Origin: Odiellus spinosus
Taxonomy: Eukaryota > Arthropoda > Arachnida > Opiliones > Phalangiidae
Direction: 5' to 3'
Assembly (NCBI GenBank): GCA_963920705.1
Contig: OY987226.1
Span: 5,582,501-5,646,500 of the forward strand
DNA: 64,000 nt
The notes below the pieces were generated by a model. That model was not told the origin of the DNA. It saw only the letters and a program-made list of their open reading frames with translations, and did not search any database. Below, in pieces: positions 34,941-48,055 of this stretch (position 1 is its first letter; each line of letters starts with the position of its first letter). A program made the position numbers and the translations under genes.

Positions 34941-37659
34941 AATTGCTCCTTTTCTTTATTGTTCCAGTCTGTATATCTCTTTACGCTCTTTGTCTATTTG
35001 ACTATTAATTAGATTATGTAGACCTTTTCCAACTTTTAAGGGATAGTTTTGCGTTATTTTAGTTAAAACGAACTATTTACTCGAGAATTAACTCCTTGAA
35101 AATTTATTTCCTTTATTCATGTGCTCAAAGATTTTTCCAGTCAATTTGGTTGGTTAACATTGTCTGTTTATTTTATCTTGCTTTTCATTGGACTCTCAAT
35201 TCCAAATGCCATATAGAGCGCTTAAGCTGTTAGACAATACAATATAAAAGTGATAACGTAAAGTTCACTAACTTAAGTCACTAGTGAAAAGGAAAAAAAC
35301 TTTCAATGGACACATTCTTGGTGAGATAGTCCCTTTAGTAATAAAATAATATTGAAATTATAGGTTTAAAGGGAGAATGCAACCCCACAACAAGTGATAT
35401 TGTATTGATTCCTTATCGTTTAAATAAGCCTAATCCACTAGTAAATAATTTACAAACCAATATTCAACTAGAAATCAATTTTTAACTTACCCGGAAAGAA
35501 TTCTTAATAATTGATATCTCGTAGTTAACCAGTTAATTGTGAGTCATGGTCATTAAAAAGCTTAAAAAGAGCCTCTTTTGTCAGTAAATATTTAACTACT
35601 AGACATCTAACTCTCATGTTTGCTTGTTTAACCTACTGCAAAATTAAAAATTGATTTCTCGGTTAATAATTCGGTTTAATTTTTCTTTACTAGCCGATGA
35701 GGCTTTTTTTAAACGATAAGGAATCAATAGAAAATCACTTGCTGTCTGATTGCATTCTCCCTTTAAATTATATTTGTGACAGGAATCCTCCAATTTACGC
35801 TCTAGAGTCTAGAGATAAAGTGAAGTACAGACAGATCTGTTTTCTATTTTGATCAAACATCAAAGGATTCCAAGGTCTATAAATGAGAGTGTCTGAGATA
35901 AGATTTAATAAATGTTGATAAGAAATGTATTTTATTATCAAATCCGCATTTAGTCTTTAAATTTCTAAAAGTGGGTTAAATTTACTAATTTTAAACTAAA
36001 CATGTAATTTATTTCCATTTATTTAATGCCACCCCCTCCCCCGAAGCTGGAAAAGGTTTCATTTTAAATAGTCTAAGAAAATTATACCGATATAGAACTT
36101 TTATAATTCCTAATGTTACAGAAACAAAGTTACGTTTTAAGTTTGTTTAATCCCCCGAATGTTGCCATTTTTCAAGAGTGAAAGAAATTTTATATAAATT
36201 AATGTTGGTTCGTTAAAGAACGTGGAAGTTGCAATTTTTGAGCATGACCCCATAAATGAAATAATGTTTCTTAAAACAAATATAGTTTAATATAGTTTTC
36301 CCTTTTGAAATTGTTTTATCCCCAATTTTTCCCCCAGTTTAAAATATTACAAAAAGATGTTTTTTTGTAAATAAAACGTTTACGTTTTATATTTTACAAC
36401 ATTTTTATTCCTTCTGGGAACCAGCCAGCCTTCCAAATGCTAGCAGAAAAAAAAAAAAAAAAAAAAAAACAAGATGCTCAAGGCAGTAAAGTAATGCTAG
36501 GACTAAATTTTTCTAGCTTCTATCTGAGCTAGATCACCAAATAAGGGACTCTACTCTACATTTTCAAACTGCAACGCATAAAAGCTAGAAAAGAATGCAA
36601 CTTTAAAGAGAATTGAAAACTCGCAGATGGTCCCTTTAAAGGGAGTATAAACCATAATGAAACTTCGTCTGCTAGCACTCGCGACGTCTTGTTTCCTAAC
36701 GTAACTTGCGACGATTTTAGTAGGAGGAATGTCCCTTTATGTACCATTCACCCTGGGCCCAGCTTTATACTTAAACCAAAACGAATCTGCTAGCTTTCGC
36801 GACGTCTTGTTTTTCAGCGTAACTTGCACCGGTTTTAGAGAAGAGAACATTTGTTAGGCCAAAGCTTTATTCGGTGATTACGTCCTTCGACGACAATGAA
36901 TATCATTGAAATATTAGGCCTTGTTTCGAATTTAGGGTTACTCATACTAAATCAGTCAAATAATCGGCAGACAGGCCTTTTTAATATGTATATGGGTTGC
37001 GCATATACTTTTAAAATTCTCAGGTGTCATGACTACAATTAATAAATCACAGTTTTATACTTGAAACGCTTCAACAGGTGCGAAATTGAAACTTTATGCC
37101 AGTCTCCCAATTTAATTCGCACGTAGTTAATCAAACAAGTGGTCCCAATGAAAACGGTATTTATTAAATTATCGTGAATAATATAATCTGGTTTAATAAA
37201 CTAGAGGTGTCTTTCTTATTCAAAGATGTATCATAAGAACACCCTAAGTTTGCAAACTCAATCTTGTTCTTGTAACCCTTTTCCTCAAGTTGACAGACAG
37301 GCAAGAAACGCGGGTTTTTGTCCAATTACCCGCGCTATATCTAGTTTTAACATCTCAAATTTTTCAGACCAGTTTGTTTGTCATTATCTCAAGGGGGAAA
37401 AAATGTATTTTATTATATACCTATATCAGGGTGAATTGAAATATGTTTAATGACGTTGCCGCCTGTGAAATATGTTAGCCCGATACTCGCGGGAACAATA
37501 GTAGGAAGAAATTACTTGATTAATTTTCTTGATGTGCCACAATTATAATACAAAAGCCCCAACAGCTGTTTATTACCACAGAACTAGATTCTATTCGAGA
37601 GATTCGGAAACTCGAAACTTTCGATTTTATTTCAAACTCTCAATTGTGTCTCTCGCGAA
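34941..37659. other. DENND1 3' region and intergenic DNA
   Basis: No gene was recognised. It holds a TTAA-flanked MITE (35370-35762), an A-run near 36450, and a degenerate duplicated segment around 36660-36850 with the shared core CGCGACGTCTTGTTT. DENND1's 3' UTR probably occupies the first part. Confidence 0.5.
35370..35762. mobile_element. TTAA-flanked MITE with AGGGAGAATG termini
   Basis: Starts AGGGAGAATGCAACC and ends GATTGCATTCTCCCT, with exact TTAA on both sides (35366-35369, 35763-35766). Subterminal ACAAGTGAT/ATCACTTG and ATTCCTTATCGTTTAAA/TTTAAACGATAAGGAAT are also inverted. TTAA duplication suggests mobilisation by a piggyBac-type transposase. Many relatives occur in the window (6104, 27667, 38377, 47633, 54017, 63865). 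Confidence 0.8.
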
Positions 37660-40020
37660 ATGGGTTCCCAAACTCGTTCCCCGTTATATTTAGCGGTGGG
37701 TTTAATTTCAGGTACCGTATTATTCAAATTTTTATCCAAATTTTTATGACTGCTGGCAGTAAAAGTTTCATGTTTTTTTGTTGTTGCTTTTAAATGGAAA
37801 AGTTTTGTTTTCATCTATCGACGGGGCGTATGAACGATGTGATCAAGAAGGTTTATCTCGAAACCCAAACGATAATTCGTGCAGCTCTTATTTGCAATGC
37901 GTGAATGGTTTGAGCGATATTGGTAGTTGTCCTTTCGGACAATTATTTTATCCAGAAATTGGGATGTGCGTTGATAGAAGTGCTTATACTTGCGGTAAGG
38001 ATCTTGCTCTCTTGTTTATCATCTCAGAGCGGGGTTGCCAAAAGTTCAATGAATTCCTAAAATTCCACAAAGGATATATTATAATTTAGATTTAGTGTAA
38101 GTGGAAAAATACTACTTGTAGTCGTATTTGGAACAAGAACACAAAATTAACAAAATAATAGTATCAGGAGAAATAATATTTGAGTTATTTTTTATCTAAA
38201 GGACAAGCTAGTGGCCACTTGAGGTTTTCATAAAAATATTTTTTTTTCCACTTGAGATGAAAAGTGCTCAGCCGTGTAATACTACTTGTAATGTGGATCA
38301 TTATCTAAAGAATTAACCAACTAATATTAGCTAAGGGGATAATTAGTCCATAATCAAATTGAAAATTCATTACTAAAGGGAGAATGAAGCGTAAATTATC
38401 GATTTTGAATTCAAATCCACACATGAACGTCGTACAGTATAACCCTATATAGTATCAAGCTCGGCGAGAAACGGCAGGGATTATTTGATGAGGCGTTTAT
38501 ATCGTTTGAGCAACCGCTCATAAAAAATAAAAGCATGTTCTACGTCGGGTAAAAAACATTCCAAGGTTGGAAATTATAATGCAATAGAAAGGCAGGATTT
38601 GCGAGCTACGCTGAAAATATATTTCATTCTCCTTTTAATAAGTGGAATAGCGGCCACTGAGAAATTTCTTTTGAACCACACTGCCGTTTGCTTGTAGGAT
38701 CTCCTATACAGTGTGGTGATTACGACCGTAACGTTCCAGTCAGTGGCGATTGCCGGAGTTACTATACTTGTTTCGGTTATTATGGCATGAAACGATCATG
38801 TTCAGCCAATAGGGTCTTTAACCCTAGAACTGGATTTTGCGAATATGGGGTCAATTGTCCAAGTAGTGTACTTAACATCGATTAATTTGAAAGTTGTTGC
38901 GATGAGCAAGTTATTATTTTATTATCAGGTTTATTACTTAAAAGCTTGGGTCACTTAAATAAGTAGAGCAAGGGGAACGACACTGCCAGCTTTAATATCG
39001 GAATTGAGATAGTCTTTTAACTTGCTCCTGCACCAACTATCTCGTCAAATTATCTTAGTTTTTTGCACGACATACTAATCGCGCTCTGCATAGGTGAACA
39101 ATCATTCTCGTGTCCCCAAGTCAACGGAAATTATCCAGATACGAGTGATAATACTTGCACTTCTTATTACGAGTGTCAAAACGGCCGATCTAACAAGAGG
39201 CAATGCCCGAATGGCTACAAATTCCACTCTTATCCTACCCTACGCCGATGCATGTTAGCCGATTCAGTAGATTGCAGTAAGTATACTTGCGTCTAGTAAG
39301 GCATACTTAAAACAATTCTAGATGCCTAAGCTTATCAAGTTATTCTTCAATAGATGATCCAAACCAATTCATTTGCCCATCATCCAACGCTGATTACGTG
39401 GACCCAAAGTCGTGCGCGAGGTTCTATTCATGCCAAAACTCGGCTCCATTACATAGAACTTGTCCCGCTGGACAGATTTTCGTAGATTCGGTAAAGAGAT
39501 GCACGGACGGAGACCAAAATACTTGCGGTATGGGCCGGGTGCCTCACTTACACATTCCAAACATCTCCACTAAAACTTGAATTCCTTCAGTGGCTGGTTC
39601 ACCATTCCAATGTCTCCAAGCTAACGGAAACTTTGCTGACACGAGTGACGCGACTTGCAGATACTATTTCGAATGTTCCAATGGCGTTCCTAAACGCATC
39701 CAGTGTCCCAATAACTTCAAGTTTCATCCTTACCCCACAATGAGAAGATGTTTGCTACCCGATTCCGTTGATTGCAGTAAGATGTTTACTTAGTAACATT
39801 AACTGTGAGTATTTATCATTGTTCAATTTCACTTGGAATAGATGACCCCAACCCATTTGTTTGCCCCTCGGCAAATGAGGACGTACCGGATCCTAAGAGT
39901 TGTTCCCGATTTTACTCCTGTCAAAACTACGCGCCATTGCACAGAACCTGTCCCTCGGGACAGATTTTCAAGAACTCTGTTAAGAGATGCGAATCTGGTG
40001 ATCCAATTCGTTGCGTTTAG
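37660..40020 (+). CDS. Secreted protein with six CBM14 chitin-binding domains
   Basis: Seven exons: 37660-37711, 37803-37994, 38698-38862 (or 38865), 39094-39276, 39354-39527, 39591-39776, 39842-40020; about 376 residues. Exons 1-2 start supply a signal peptide (MGSQTRSPLYLAVGLISVLF). Each remaining exon encodes one peritrophin-A/CBM14 domain with six cysteines and aromatic chitin-contacting residues. Exons 4-5 and 6-7 are pairs of the same two-domain module (…DTSD…C then DP…PKSC.RFYSCQN), a past two-exon duplication. Internal introns are in phase 1. CBM14 proteins bind chitin of cuticle or peritrophic matrix. The exon 3 donor is weak; reading through it gives a stop at 38883-38885, so a short two-domain form is possible. 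Confidence 0.8.
38377..38634. mobile_element. AGGGAGAATG-family MITE in a CBM14 intron
   Basis: Starts AGGGAGAATGAAG and ends ATTTCATTCTCCTT, with TTAA on the right (38635-38638) and a mutated CTAA on the left. It lies in intron 37995-38697. Confidence 0.6.
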
Positions 40021-41115
40021 CCAGTCGTATGGTCAATGTATATTTAGATTGGTGGATTTATTAAAATTACCAAAAACTAACTTTACCTCCAAGAACTTTT
40101 AGGCTAGGTTCAGCGAGACATACCGTGCGCGTTGCTGAACACTCTTATACTTTTTGATTGGGTGCGATTAAGAAAGGGATTAAATTATGATTTATAGGAA
40201 TTAAAACGATTCACGAAGGCTTTTGAAACGAACTATTAGGCATATGTGTAATTTGTTTTATTTAAAATAAAATAATTTTGGTTGATTTTAAATAAAACAT
40301 TTTACACTTAGTAGTTTGGCGTATGATATAGTCTAATGACGTTTTAGATGAGAGATACAAACAACTATTCGGGCTAACCAAACGGAAAATATCGAAATTA
40401 TTTTAGTTATAATATCTTTAACGAGAAAGATTCAACACTTTATTAAAATATGATTCGTTATACACTTCTGGTAATATTAATAGTTAGTGACGTTGTTCCT
40501 TACTGATGGCGCAATCGTCTTTCGTTTAGTGTCTTCACTGTCTTGCCTTTTTATTGGTCTAGATATAATCTTTCTTTTAAATATTGCGTTAATTTAATGA
40601 TGTCTAAATCAGTTCCTCTTTCAGTTTGTTTATGACTTCCTAGAAATCTCGCGTTTACAACTTTGGAAAGAATAATGACCCATAAAATATATCACAGTAT
40701 CTGAAATGTCGTTATTCACGTACGATTATAGCCGTAGAATTAGTTTCGCTTTAAAGAGCAAATAAAGCTTAGTTGGGTAGTGGAAGCACACAAGTCTTTC
40801 ATTAGAAACGATAATAACAACTGAATTTTCATCTTCAATCTCCCATCAAAACACCAAACAAATTAACTCGATCATAAACCACAAAACCATAACCATAATC
40901 TATAAGTTCCCAAAAGTTCGACACGAGATTTGGTGAGATTTTGTCGCTTAGTGACACGTAGGTTTACATTAAAATTATTAAAGTAAATCCATGAATATAG
41001 AATGGCAGGATGTGGTCCTGCATGTTGTTTAGAGGTTCGACTTCATTCTGTAACGTGCAGAATCAGAGATTATGACGTTTTCAACTACTCGATGTTACTC
41101 GCGTCCAACATATAC

Positions 41116-41277
41116 CGAGGGGGCAGACACTCGTGAACTCAGGTGTACAAAATTTTTGAACTCTTTGCACTATCAAAGCTGAACTGAGAGTTCATAAGAG
41201 TTTGAACTCAATGCACTGTCAAAGCTGAACTCAGTGAACTCGGGTGTACAGCTAATTCAAGAGTGTCTGACCCCTCG
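41116..41277. mobile_element. 162-bp hAT-like MITE with perfect 8-bp duplication
   Basis: Termini CGAGGGGGCAGACACTC / GAGTGTCTGACCCCTCG with ACATATAC on both sides (41108-41115, 41278-41285). The interior has repeated GTGAACTC and TGCACT motifs. Confidence 0.8.
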
Positions 41278-42120
41278 ACATATACACAAATTACAAAACA
41301 TTACTTAATTATACTATCCCCCTATAAGTTAAACATTTGTGTTGAAATAATATAGCTTGCGATTTCTTTAGTGTCCTTAATATACCCAGCCGTTTTTGTC
41401 AATAGATAATGAGAGGCAGAAATATTATAACAAGATTGCTAAGTATATAAGGGAAGCCACACCCCGAGAAAAAAAAATTATAGACGTTCCTTTGGAAGAC
41501 ATAATATCGAAGGTTATCACTTCGAGAGGCATATAGGCGTTTTTATGATTCAAGTGTTTTTAAAATAGCTAGGGAACTAGGAACTAACAGCTACCGTCAT
41601 CTCAAATTTTAGGATATAAATATAAATTATATATAAAAATAGTAAGGTAATAATGTAAAGTAATTAAATAATTTTTTTAAGCACTCAGTCAATCAGATAC
41701 TCCCCCAGTTTTAACAAAAAGGAGGTAAAACTATTTTATTTGGGAAGTAATTTCGGCTGTAATTCAAATTTCTCTCGAAATAAGAATATGGTAAAAACGC
41801 GAATTTCAAATCTTCTTTACGAGAAAACGGTTATAGCGTTACTAATAACGTGACCAATGACATGCTTCCAAAGTAACATCATTATGATGTCTTCGACGTC
41901 AAATAACAATACACATATAGCTCGGGTGTAGGCGTGTACAAAATCTGAAGTATCCTAATCAAGTACAAATAAAAAATTCAATTTACTTTGCATAAAAATT
42001 TAATCTCATAATATAAAAAAAATAATGTCTTGTATCCTTTTTTTTTTTGGTAAAGAAAGAGGCGCTACAAGTTGTTATCAGTTGTTAAATTATCCTGTAA
42101 AAATACACTCAAGCACTTGA

Positions 42121-42996
42121 AAAGGGAAGGTGAAGAGGAAAATGAAGTGATTCTTAAATGATGTCTAAAAATTAGACATTTAGAAAGTGTCTCTGAATTG
42201 CGTAATTTAAATGGGAACTTCCGAAAAATCAAAAGACGCCCCACATTTGGCTTAAAAAGCCAGTCAAAACCAACCCTGTTTTGATATTTTCAAATAAAAA
42301 CTTTAAAACTTAAAAATATTAAAAAAAAAAAAAAAAAAAAATATCCCAAAGTCTCTAGGTGGTTTAGTTATTTTGTAATAATTAAACTAATTTCGATTTT
42401 ATCAATTCCAACAATTTCTCCCGTAAAAACTTGTGACGACAGACGACACAATTTGGGCTGAAACAGTTTCACGCATCTCTCTTATTTACAGAGAAGGGAT
42501 TGCCTATTATTCATAATAAGATGTGGCTTATAGCATCGTCCAGTGTGTGCGTGTAACATGGAGCTTCAAAAAGTCACCATAATTAAGAACACGTTATTGT
42601 ATTCCTTGCTTCCCAAACGATGCTTCAAACCTAGTAGATTTATATATTTTATTTAAGATATATAGGCTTTCGAATGAATTCATTGCGATCACTAAAGCCT
42701 GGTGCTTACCCTTTAATAAAATCCCCTCGACACGTGATGCGGCACATCTTTGAACCTTGCTAAATCCCGTTCTTGATTATTTCACACGCACAATCGTGCG
42801 TACAACAGCGGGTGTCGCTGATATTTTATAAAGTTAATGGTGTTGAGTATTTTGATTAGTCGGAAATTCTCCTTTTAATTTAACGCCAAAATCCGATTTT
42901 TTGTTTCCCGAATTTTAATACGCAAACAAGTCTTATTTTTAATATTAGAATCGATTAATAATCACTTCATTTTGCTCTTCACCCTACTTTTAAATC
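42121..42996. mobile_element. MITE with GGTGAAGAGGAAAATGAAGTGATT terminus, copy 1
   Basis: A left end with GGTGAAGAG and AATGAAGTGATT is mirrored by AATCACTTCATT…CTCTTCACC on the right. It lies upstream of the first duplicated CBM14 gene and recurs at 50194-50770, so it probably predates the duplication. Confidence 0.6.
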
Positions 42997-43678
42997 TAAT
43001 CAGTGCGTCCTCCAAAGAAAAATCTTTCGGATTTACCGACCGAAATGTCGACACCTTTATTAGGTGATGGCTTTATTAAAGGGTGACATACCACTAAATA
43101 TATTTCGTCTAAAACAATTGAAATGGGTATACTATGGTATAAAAAGCACCTAAACTAAATTTCACAGAAAAATATTCAACCGTTTTCTCGCAGAAACGAT
43201 TTGAAATTTTTGCTTTTTAACCCTGCTTTTTCTAGAGGAATTAAATTTTAAGAAAAAGGGAATGGCCAAATTTTCCCGTCATTTTTACCAAAGCCCGCGA
43301 AAAATCTCGTGTTTTTTTTTTTTTTTTTTTTTTTTTTTCGTGCGGTCTTTTTGAAATGGACCCTCATGAATTTCGCAGAGCATTCTATTTGGAATTTTAA
43401 TGGTAGAAAACGTGTTTTAAAGGTACTAAAACTATATAATTTTACTTATTTTTTCTGCTGAATATTTCGAGCAGAAAAACGGTCTTTTTTTTTTAGATTT
43501 AGTTGCGTGTCCTCCTTTAACTCTTCATCTTAAGTTCCGCTGATAATAATGTATCTAAGCATATTTTAGTCTACATTGAAATTGAGCATTTCATTAACTA
43601 CCAAACAATTATATCCGTGATGAGATTGAGTGACGCAGGTATAATAAAGAAAGTTATAAACTTTGATAACCGGTACCA

Positions 43679-43685
43679 TATATAA
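43679..43685 (+). promoter_or_regulatory. TATA box of CBM14 gene A
   Basis: TATATAA about 72 bp before the ATG at 43757, in a block (GGTACCATATATAACCGAG) conserved word for word before gene B. Confidence 0.6.
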
Positions 43686-43756
43686 CCGAGATTTCTTCCC
43701 AGATTTTGTACATTTAAAGATCTGCCTCAGGTGGAGGTAAAATTAATACAAGCAAT

Positions 43757-46700
43757 ATGAACGCTGGTTTGAGCTTGTTTCTCGTGGCTCTAGGTAAATA
43801 CTTGTACTTTTATACGTAAAATTTGATCCATTCATAATTATTATAATATACCTTATTTTAAAAAAATACAAACTATCGTTTAGTAGCCGTTCAAACACAA
43901 GCTGAAAAAACGAATTTCAAATGTCCCTTACCACGAGGATCTTACCGGCATCAGGAAGACTGTAACGCCTTGTACTTTTGCAGCGATAATGTGCCCGAGT
44001 TAAAATACTGTGCACCAGGACTTAACTACAATAGGTTAACCGAAAATTGCGATTGGCCAGAAGCTACGCAATGCATCAAAGGTACATAATTTTATTTATG
44101 CTCTTTAAGTTCTACGTCTCTCTAAGTACCAATAGTGTCAGTTTTCGCCCCGTCAAATTTTTTTCGATACGTTAACGCTTCTACAGACTTAAACGATGGA
44201 ACAATTCTGCTGAGAACTGAGAGCTTGCTCCTCCTTTATTGATATTGAATATATATTATATTTAAGTTTATGATATATTGAAAATAATCAAAATAAGCTC
44301 ATGATTTCGGGACCATCGTAGCTATTTTTATATGAAAATGTATAGGAATTTACTTTTTACTACCTGTTGATTGACAGATTTATCTAAACATAAGCCTTTA
44401 AAATGTTGAACTTAATGAACATTTTATTATTTTCATTTGATTAACTCAGGCCCGTTGACGGATACTGATTTTTATGAGGTGGCTTTCAACCCCATCGATG
44501 ATTCCAACCTTTACGAGGGAAGCGACATCCGATGTCCACCTACCGATTGTAATTGTAACATTCCCGGACCAGAGCCGTGTAGCCCTATATACTACAAATG
44601 TATCGGAAGAAAACCTCATAGGCAAAAATGCTCACCCGGACTAGTATTTGATCCAAAGAACTCTCTCTGCAACTTTCCCAAAAACGTGAAAGGGTGTACC
44701 AATACCACTAAACCTCCCCCGACTACCACTAAAGCCCCTCCGCCTACCACTAAAGCCCCTCCGCCTACAACTAGAGTCACCCCATCTGGAGTTTGTAACA
44801 ACTTTGGAACGGGACCAGACCCTCACCCGACAAATTGTTCTAGATTTTGTTTGGGTGGCGAAGAGATGGACTGCCCCAAGCCTCTACATTACCATCATCC
44901 CAGTAGACGTTGTGAATGGCCCTGTATTGCCCTGTGTGATCCAAAAGAAAAACCTTGCCGTAAGTAGTCGACCTGTCCTGTTTACAAGTGATACTATTTA
45001 GTACTTACGTCTTCACTATAATCTTTCAACAAAACAGCCACTAACACTTCTCCTTCGACTCCAAGTACTCCTTCCACTCCAACTAAGCCAACACCTAGAC
45101 CTAGTGTTTGTACTAACTGGGGCACAGGACCAGATCCCCACCCCAAAGACTGCGCCAAATTCTGTCTTGGCGGGGAAGAAATGGACTGCCCTAAACCACT
45201 GCATTACCATCACCCCAGTAGACGTTGCGAATGGCCCTGTATCGCACTATGTGATCCCAGCGTAAAACCTTGTCGTAAGTAGCCGTTATGACCCTGTTTT
45301 TAAGTAATACTATTTAGTACTTACGTCTTCACTATAATCTTTCAACAAAACAGCCACTAACACTTCTCCTTCGACTCCAAGTACTCCTTCCACTCCAACT
45401 AAGCCAACACCTAGACCTAGTGTTTGTACTAACTGGGGCACAGGACCAGATCCCCACCCCAAAGACTGCGCCAAATTCTGTCTTGGCGGGGAAGAAATGG
45501 ACTGCCCTAAACCTCTGCATTACCATCACCCCAGTAGACGTTGCGAATGGCCCTGTATCGCACTATGTGATCCCAGCGTAAAACCTTGTCGTAAGTAGCC
45601 GTTATGACCCTGTTTTTAAGTAATACTATTTAGTACTTACGTCTTCACTATAATCTTTCAACAAAACAGCCACTAACACTTCTCCTTCGACTCCAAGTAC
45701 TCCTTCCACTCCAACTAAGCCAACACCTAGACCTAGTGTTTGTACTAACTGGGGCACAGGACCAGATCCCCACCCCAAAGACTGCGCCAAAATCTGTCTT
45801 GGCGGGGAAGAAATAGACTGCCCTAAACCACTGCATTACCATCACCCCAGTAGACGTTGCGAATGGCCCTGTATCGCACTATGTGATCCCAGCGTAAAAC
45901 CTTGTCGTAAGTAGCAGTTATGACCGTGTTTTCAAGTGATGCTATTTCGTACGGACGACTTCACTTTAATCTTTCAACAAAACAGCCACTAACAGTACTC
46001 CTTCGACTCCAAGTACTCCTTCCACTCCAACTAAGCCAACACCTAGACCTAGTGTTTGTACTAACTGGGGCACAGGACCAGATCCCCACCCCAAAGACTG
46101 CGCCAAAATCTGTCTTGGCGGGGAAGAAATTGACTGCCCTAAACCACTGCATTACCATCACCCCAGTAGACGTTGCGAATGGCCCTGTATCGCACTATGT
46201 GATCCCAGCGTAAAACCTTGCCGTAAGTAGCCGTTATGACCGTGTTTTCAAGTGATGGTATTTAGTACGGACGACTTCACTTTAATCTTTCAACAAAACA
46301 GCCACTAACAGTACTCCTTCGACTCCAAGTACTCCTTCCACTCCAACTAAGCCAACACCTACTCCTGGCATTACTACTCCAAGTCCAAGTAGGTCTTAAC
46401 TTAAAAAAATTGTAGGGCTTAAATAATTATTTTACAATAAATATCATCAGAATGCAAGGAAGGTCTATACCCTCACCCCGATTGCTGCGACAAGTACATT
46501 CATTGCATAAACGGAGTAGAGATAGTCAAGGAATGTTGCGAAGGCTTGAAATTCAACCCGGCGACCGAAATGTGTGATTGGCCGGAAAACGTTGTTTGTA
46601 AGTCAATTAATTTAAGACTGAAAAAATAACGTAGATTCCATGATCATCGAAAGGAGCTAATATCGGATAGTCTAGAGTTCAAATTAAAGTGACCGGCCAT

Positions 46701-47401
46701 TTTTTTATTCTGAGGTAGTCGTCCTTTTAGTCAAGGTCGCCTTTAAAGCTTGACATCATTAATAATGAATATAAAAATGACAATTCCTTTCTTTCCCATA
46801 ATTATAGAAAGGCTAGCTTTATCGGTACTTAAAGCGAAAGCAAAACCTCTCTTTAAAATATAATCATTTTTAAAAATTGCGATAATGAACAGCAGTTTGG
46901 ATTTATAGCTTCTTTAATAAATCCGATGTTATAGGTCCATCAAATAACACTACCACAGTAGCCCCACCGACGATCTCTCCTCCAGTCGGCAACTGTTCTT
47001 GCAGTTGTTGCATGGTTCCCGACACATGTGACTGCAATAAATTCCTTCTCTGCGAGGATAATAAACTGTACATTAAATCGTGCCCCGAAGGATTAGTCTT
47101 TAACCCGGCTACGGAAAACTGCGACTTCCCTTGGAACGTCGCGAATCCGGTCTGCAAGAAAACAACAGCCAGTTCATACGGGAAGGCGGCTTTGTACACG
47201 CAGATTCACAAACCTGACGCTCCAATTTGTCAACTGGAATTTGGTCTCTTTCCCGACAGCACAAACTGCGGTCGTTTCTACCACTGCATGAACTGGCGCC
47301 CGTATTCCAAACTGTGCCCTCAAGGATTGCATTGGAACGCTATAGGCAACACGTGCGACAGCCCTTGTAACGCCAAATGCGACGAGAAGGTTCAATGTTA
47401 A
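43757..47401 (+). CDS. Chitin-binding protein A with tandem CBM14-like exons
   Basis: Ten exons join to 797 residues: 43757-43793, 43884-44081, 44450-44959, 45038-45274, 45354-45590, 45670-45906, 45986-46222, 46302-46388, 46451-46597, 46935-47401. Signal peptide MNAGLSLFLVALVAVQTQA, then a CBM14 domain (exon 2), a second CBM14 plus a P/T linker and an odd cysteine module (exon 3), four near-identical 79-codon exons each with an STPSTPTKPTP linker and the same module (CTNWGTGPDPHPKDC…CEWPCIALCDP), a truncated linker-only exon 8, and three more cysteine domains in exons 9-10. All internal introns are phase 1, so exon gain keeps the frame. Likely a secreted mucin-like cuticle or peritrophic-matrix protein. 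Gene B is its paralogue. Confidence 0.85.
45038..46301. repeat. Four tandem 316-bp exon+intron units
   Basis: Units start at 45038, 45354, 45670 and 45986, each exactly 316 bp: a 237-bp exon plus a 79-bp intron. Units 1 and 2 are almost identical, introns included; unit 4 and the following partial exon at 46302 share AGTACTCC and the GACGACTTCACTTTAATC intron variant. The near-identity of introns indicates recent unequal exchange or gene conversion. It gives repeated identical minus-strand shadow ORFs. Confidence 0.9.
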
Positions 47402-47764
47402 ATATTTAACATTATTCTAGTCCCCTTCTCTATCTCCTTTATATTGTAAATGATTTTAATAAAATGTGGAGCAATAAAATTAGTTTAATAAAGCGTTTAA
47501 TATCAGACTAACCAGTGTAAGTTGAAAAGAAGTCCCGTTTTATAGGCCTATATAGAGAATTTAGAGTTCGGTCGAAATCTTAGTAGGCATTTGGGTAAGA
47601 TTATTATCTCTATAGAGGGTAGATACAATTAAAGGGAGAATGCAACCTAACAACAAGTTATTTTTAATCGATTCCTTATCGTTTAAAGGAAGAATGAAAG
47701 GCCGAAACAACCTATTAGCCGACTTTACTTTTGTCATGCTTTTGTTTAAGTTTTTCGTGTCTAT

Positions 47765-48046
47765 AGTCCTGGTCGATTTCCAAAACCGGAAGTCTAGAGA
47801 CCCTCGCGAAAATTTTGGCGGGTAAAACTTTTGTCAAGTGATGCGTCCGCCATCTTTTTGTAGTGTGAAAATAGCGACAGACTAACCAACGCCTCCCATA
47901 TTTTATCATATAGGAGGCGTTGGACTAACAACTTGAATTTGGTTTGTGGGAAATAAAATTAGAAATAGTCTGGCAGCCTGTTACTACAAAAAGATGGCGG
48001 CGCGGCTATGAGACAAGGGCCCATTTCCGGCAAATCGACCAGGACT
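47765..48046. repeat. Palindrome A inside the TTAA insertion
   Basis: AGTCCTGGTCGATTT (47765-47779) is mirrored by AAATCGACCAGGACT (48032-48046). CCATCTTTTTGTAGT and ACTACAAAAAGATGG are inverted further in, and CCAACGCCTCC (47886-47896)/GGAGGCGTTGG (47913-47923) form an off-centre inner hairpin. Confidence 0.7.
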
Positions 48047-48055
48047 ATTCCTCAT

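Larger units (their letters stand above)
40021..43756. other. Intergenic, part of a segmental duplication
   Basis: No gene was recognised. Segments around 40530-40760, 41640-42110 and 42121-43756 recur in order at 49560-49790, 49860-50190 and 50194-51580, with indels in between. It contains two MITEs and a T-run near 43320. Confidence 0.6.

Noticed and set aside
45016..46161. Four similar ~65-codon minus-strand ORFs
   Set aside because: They are antisense shadows of the tandem 316-bp chitin-binding units.
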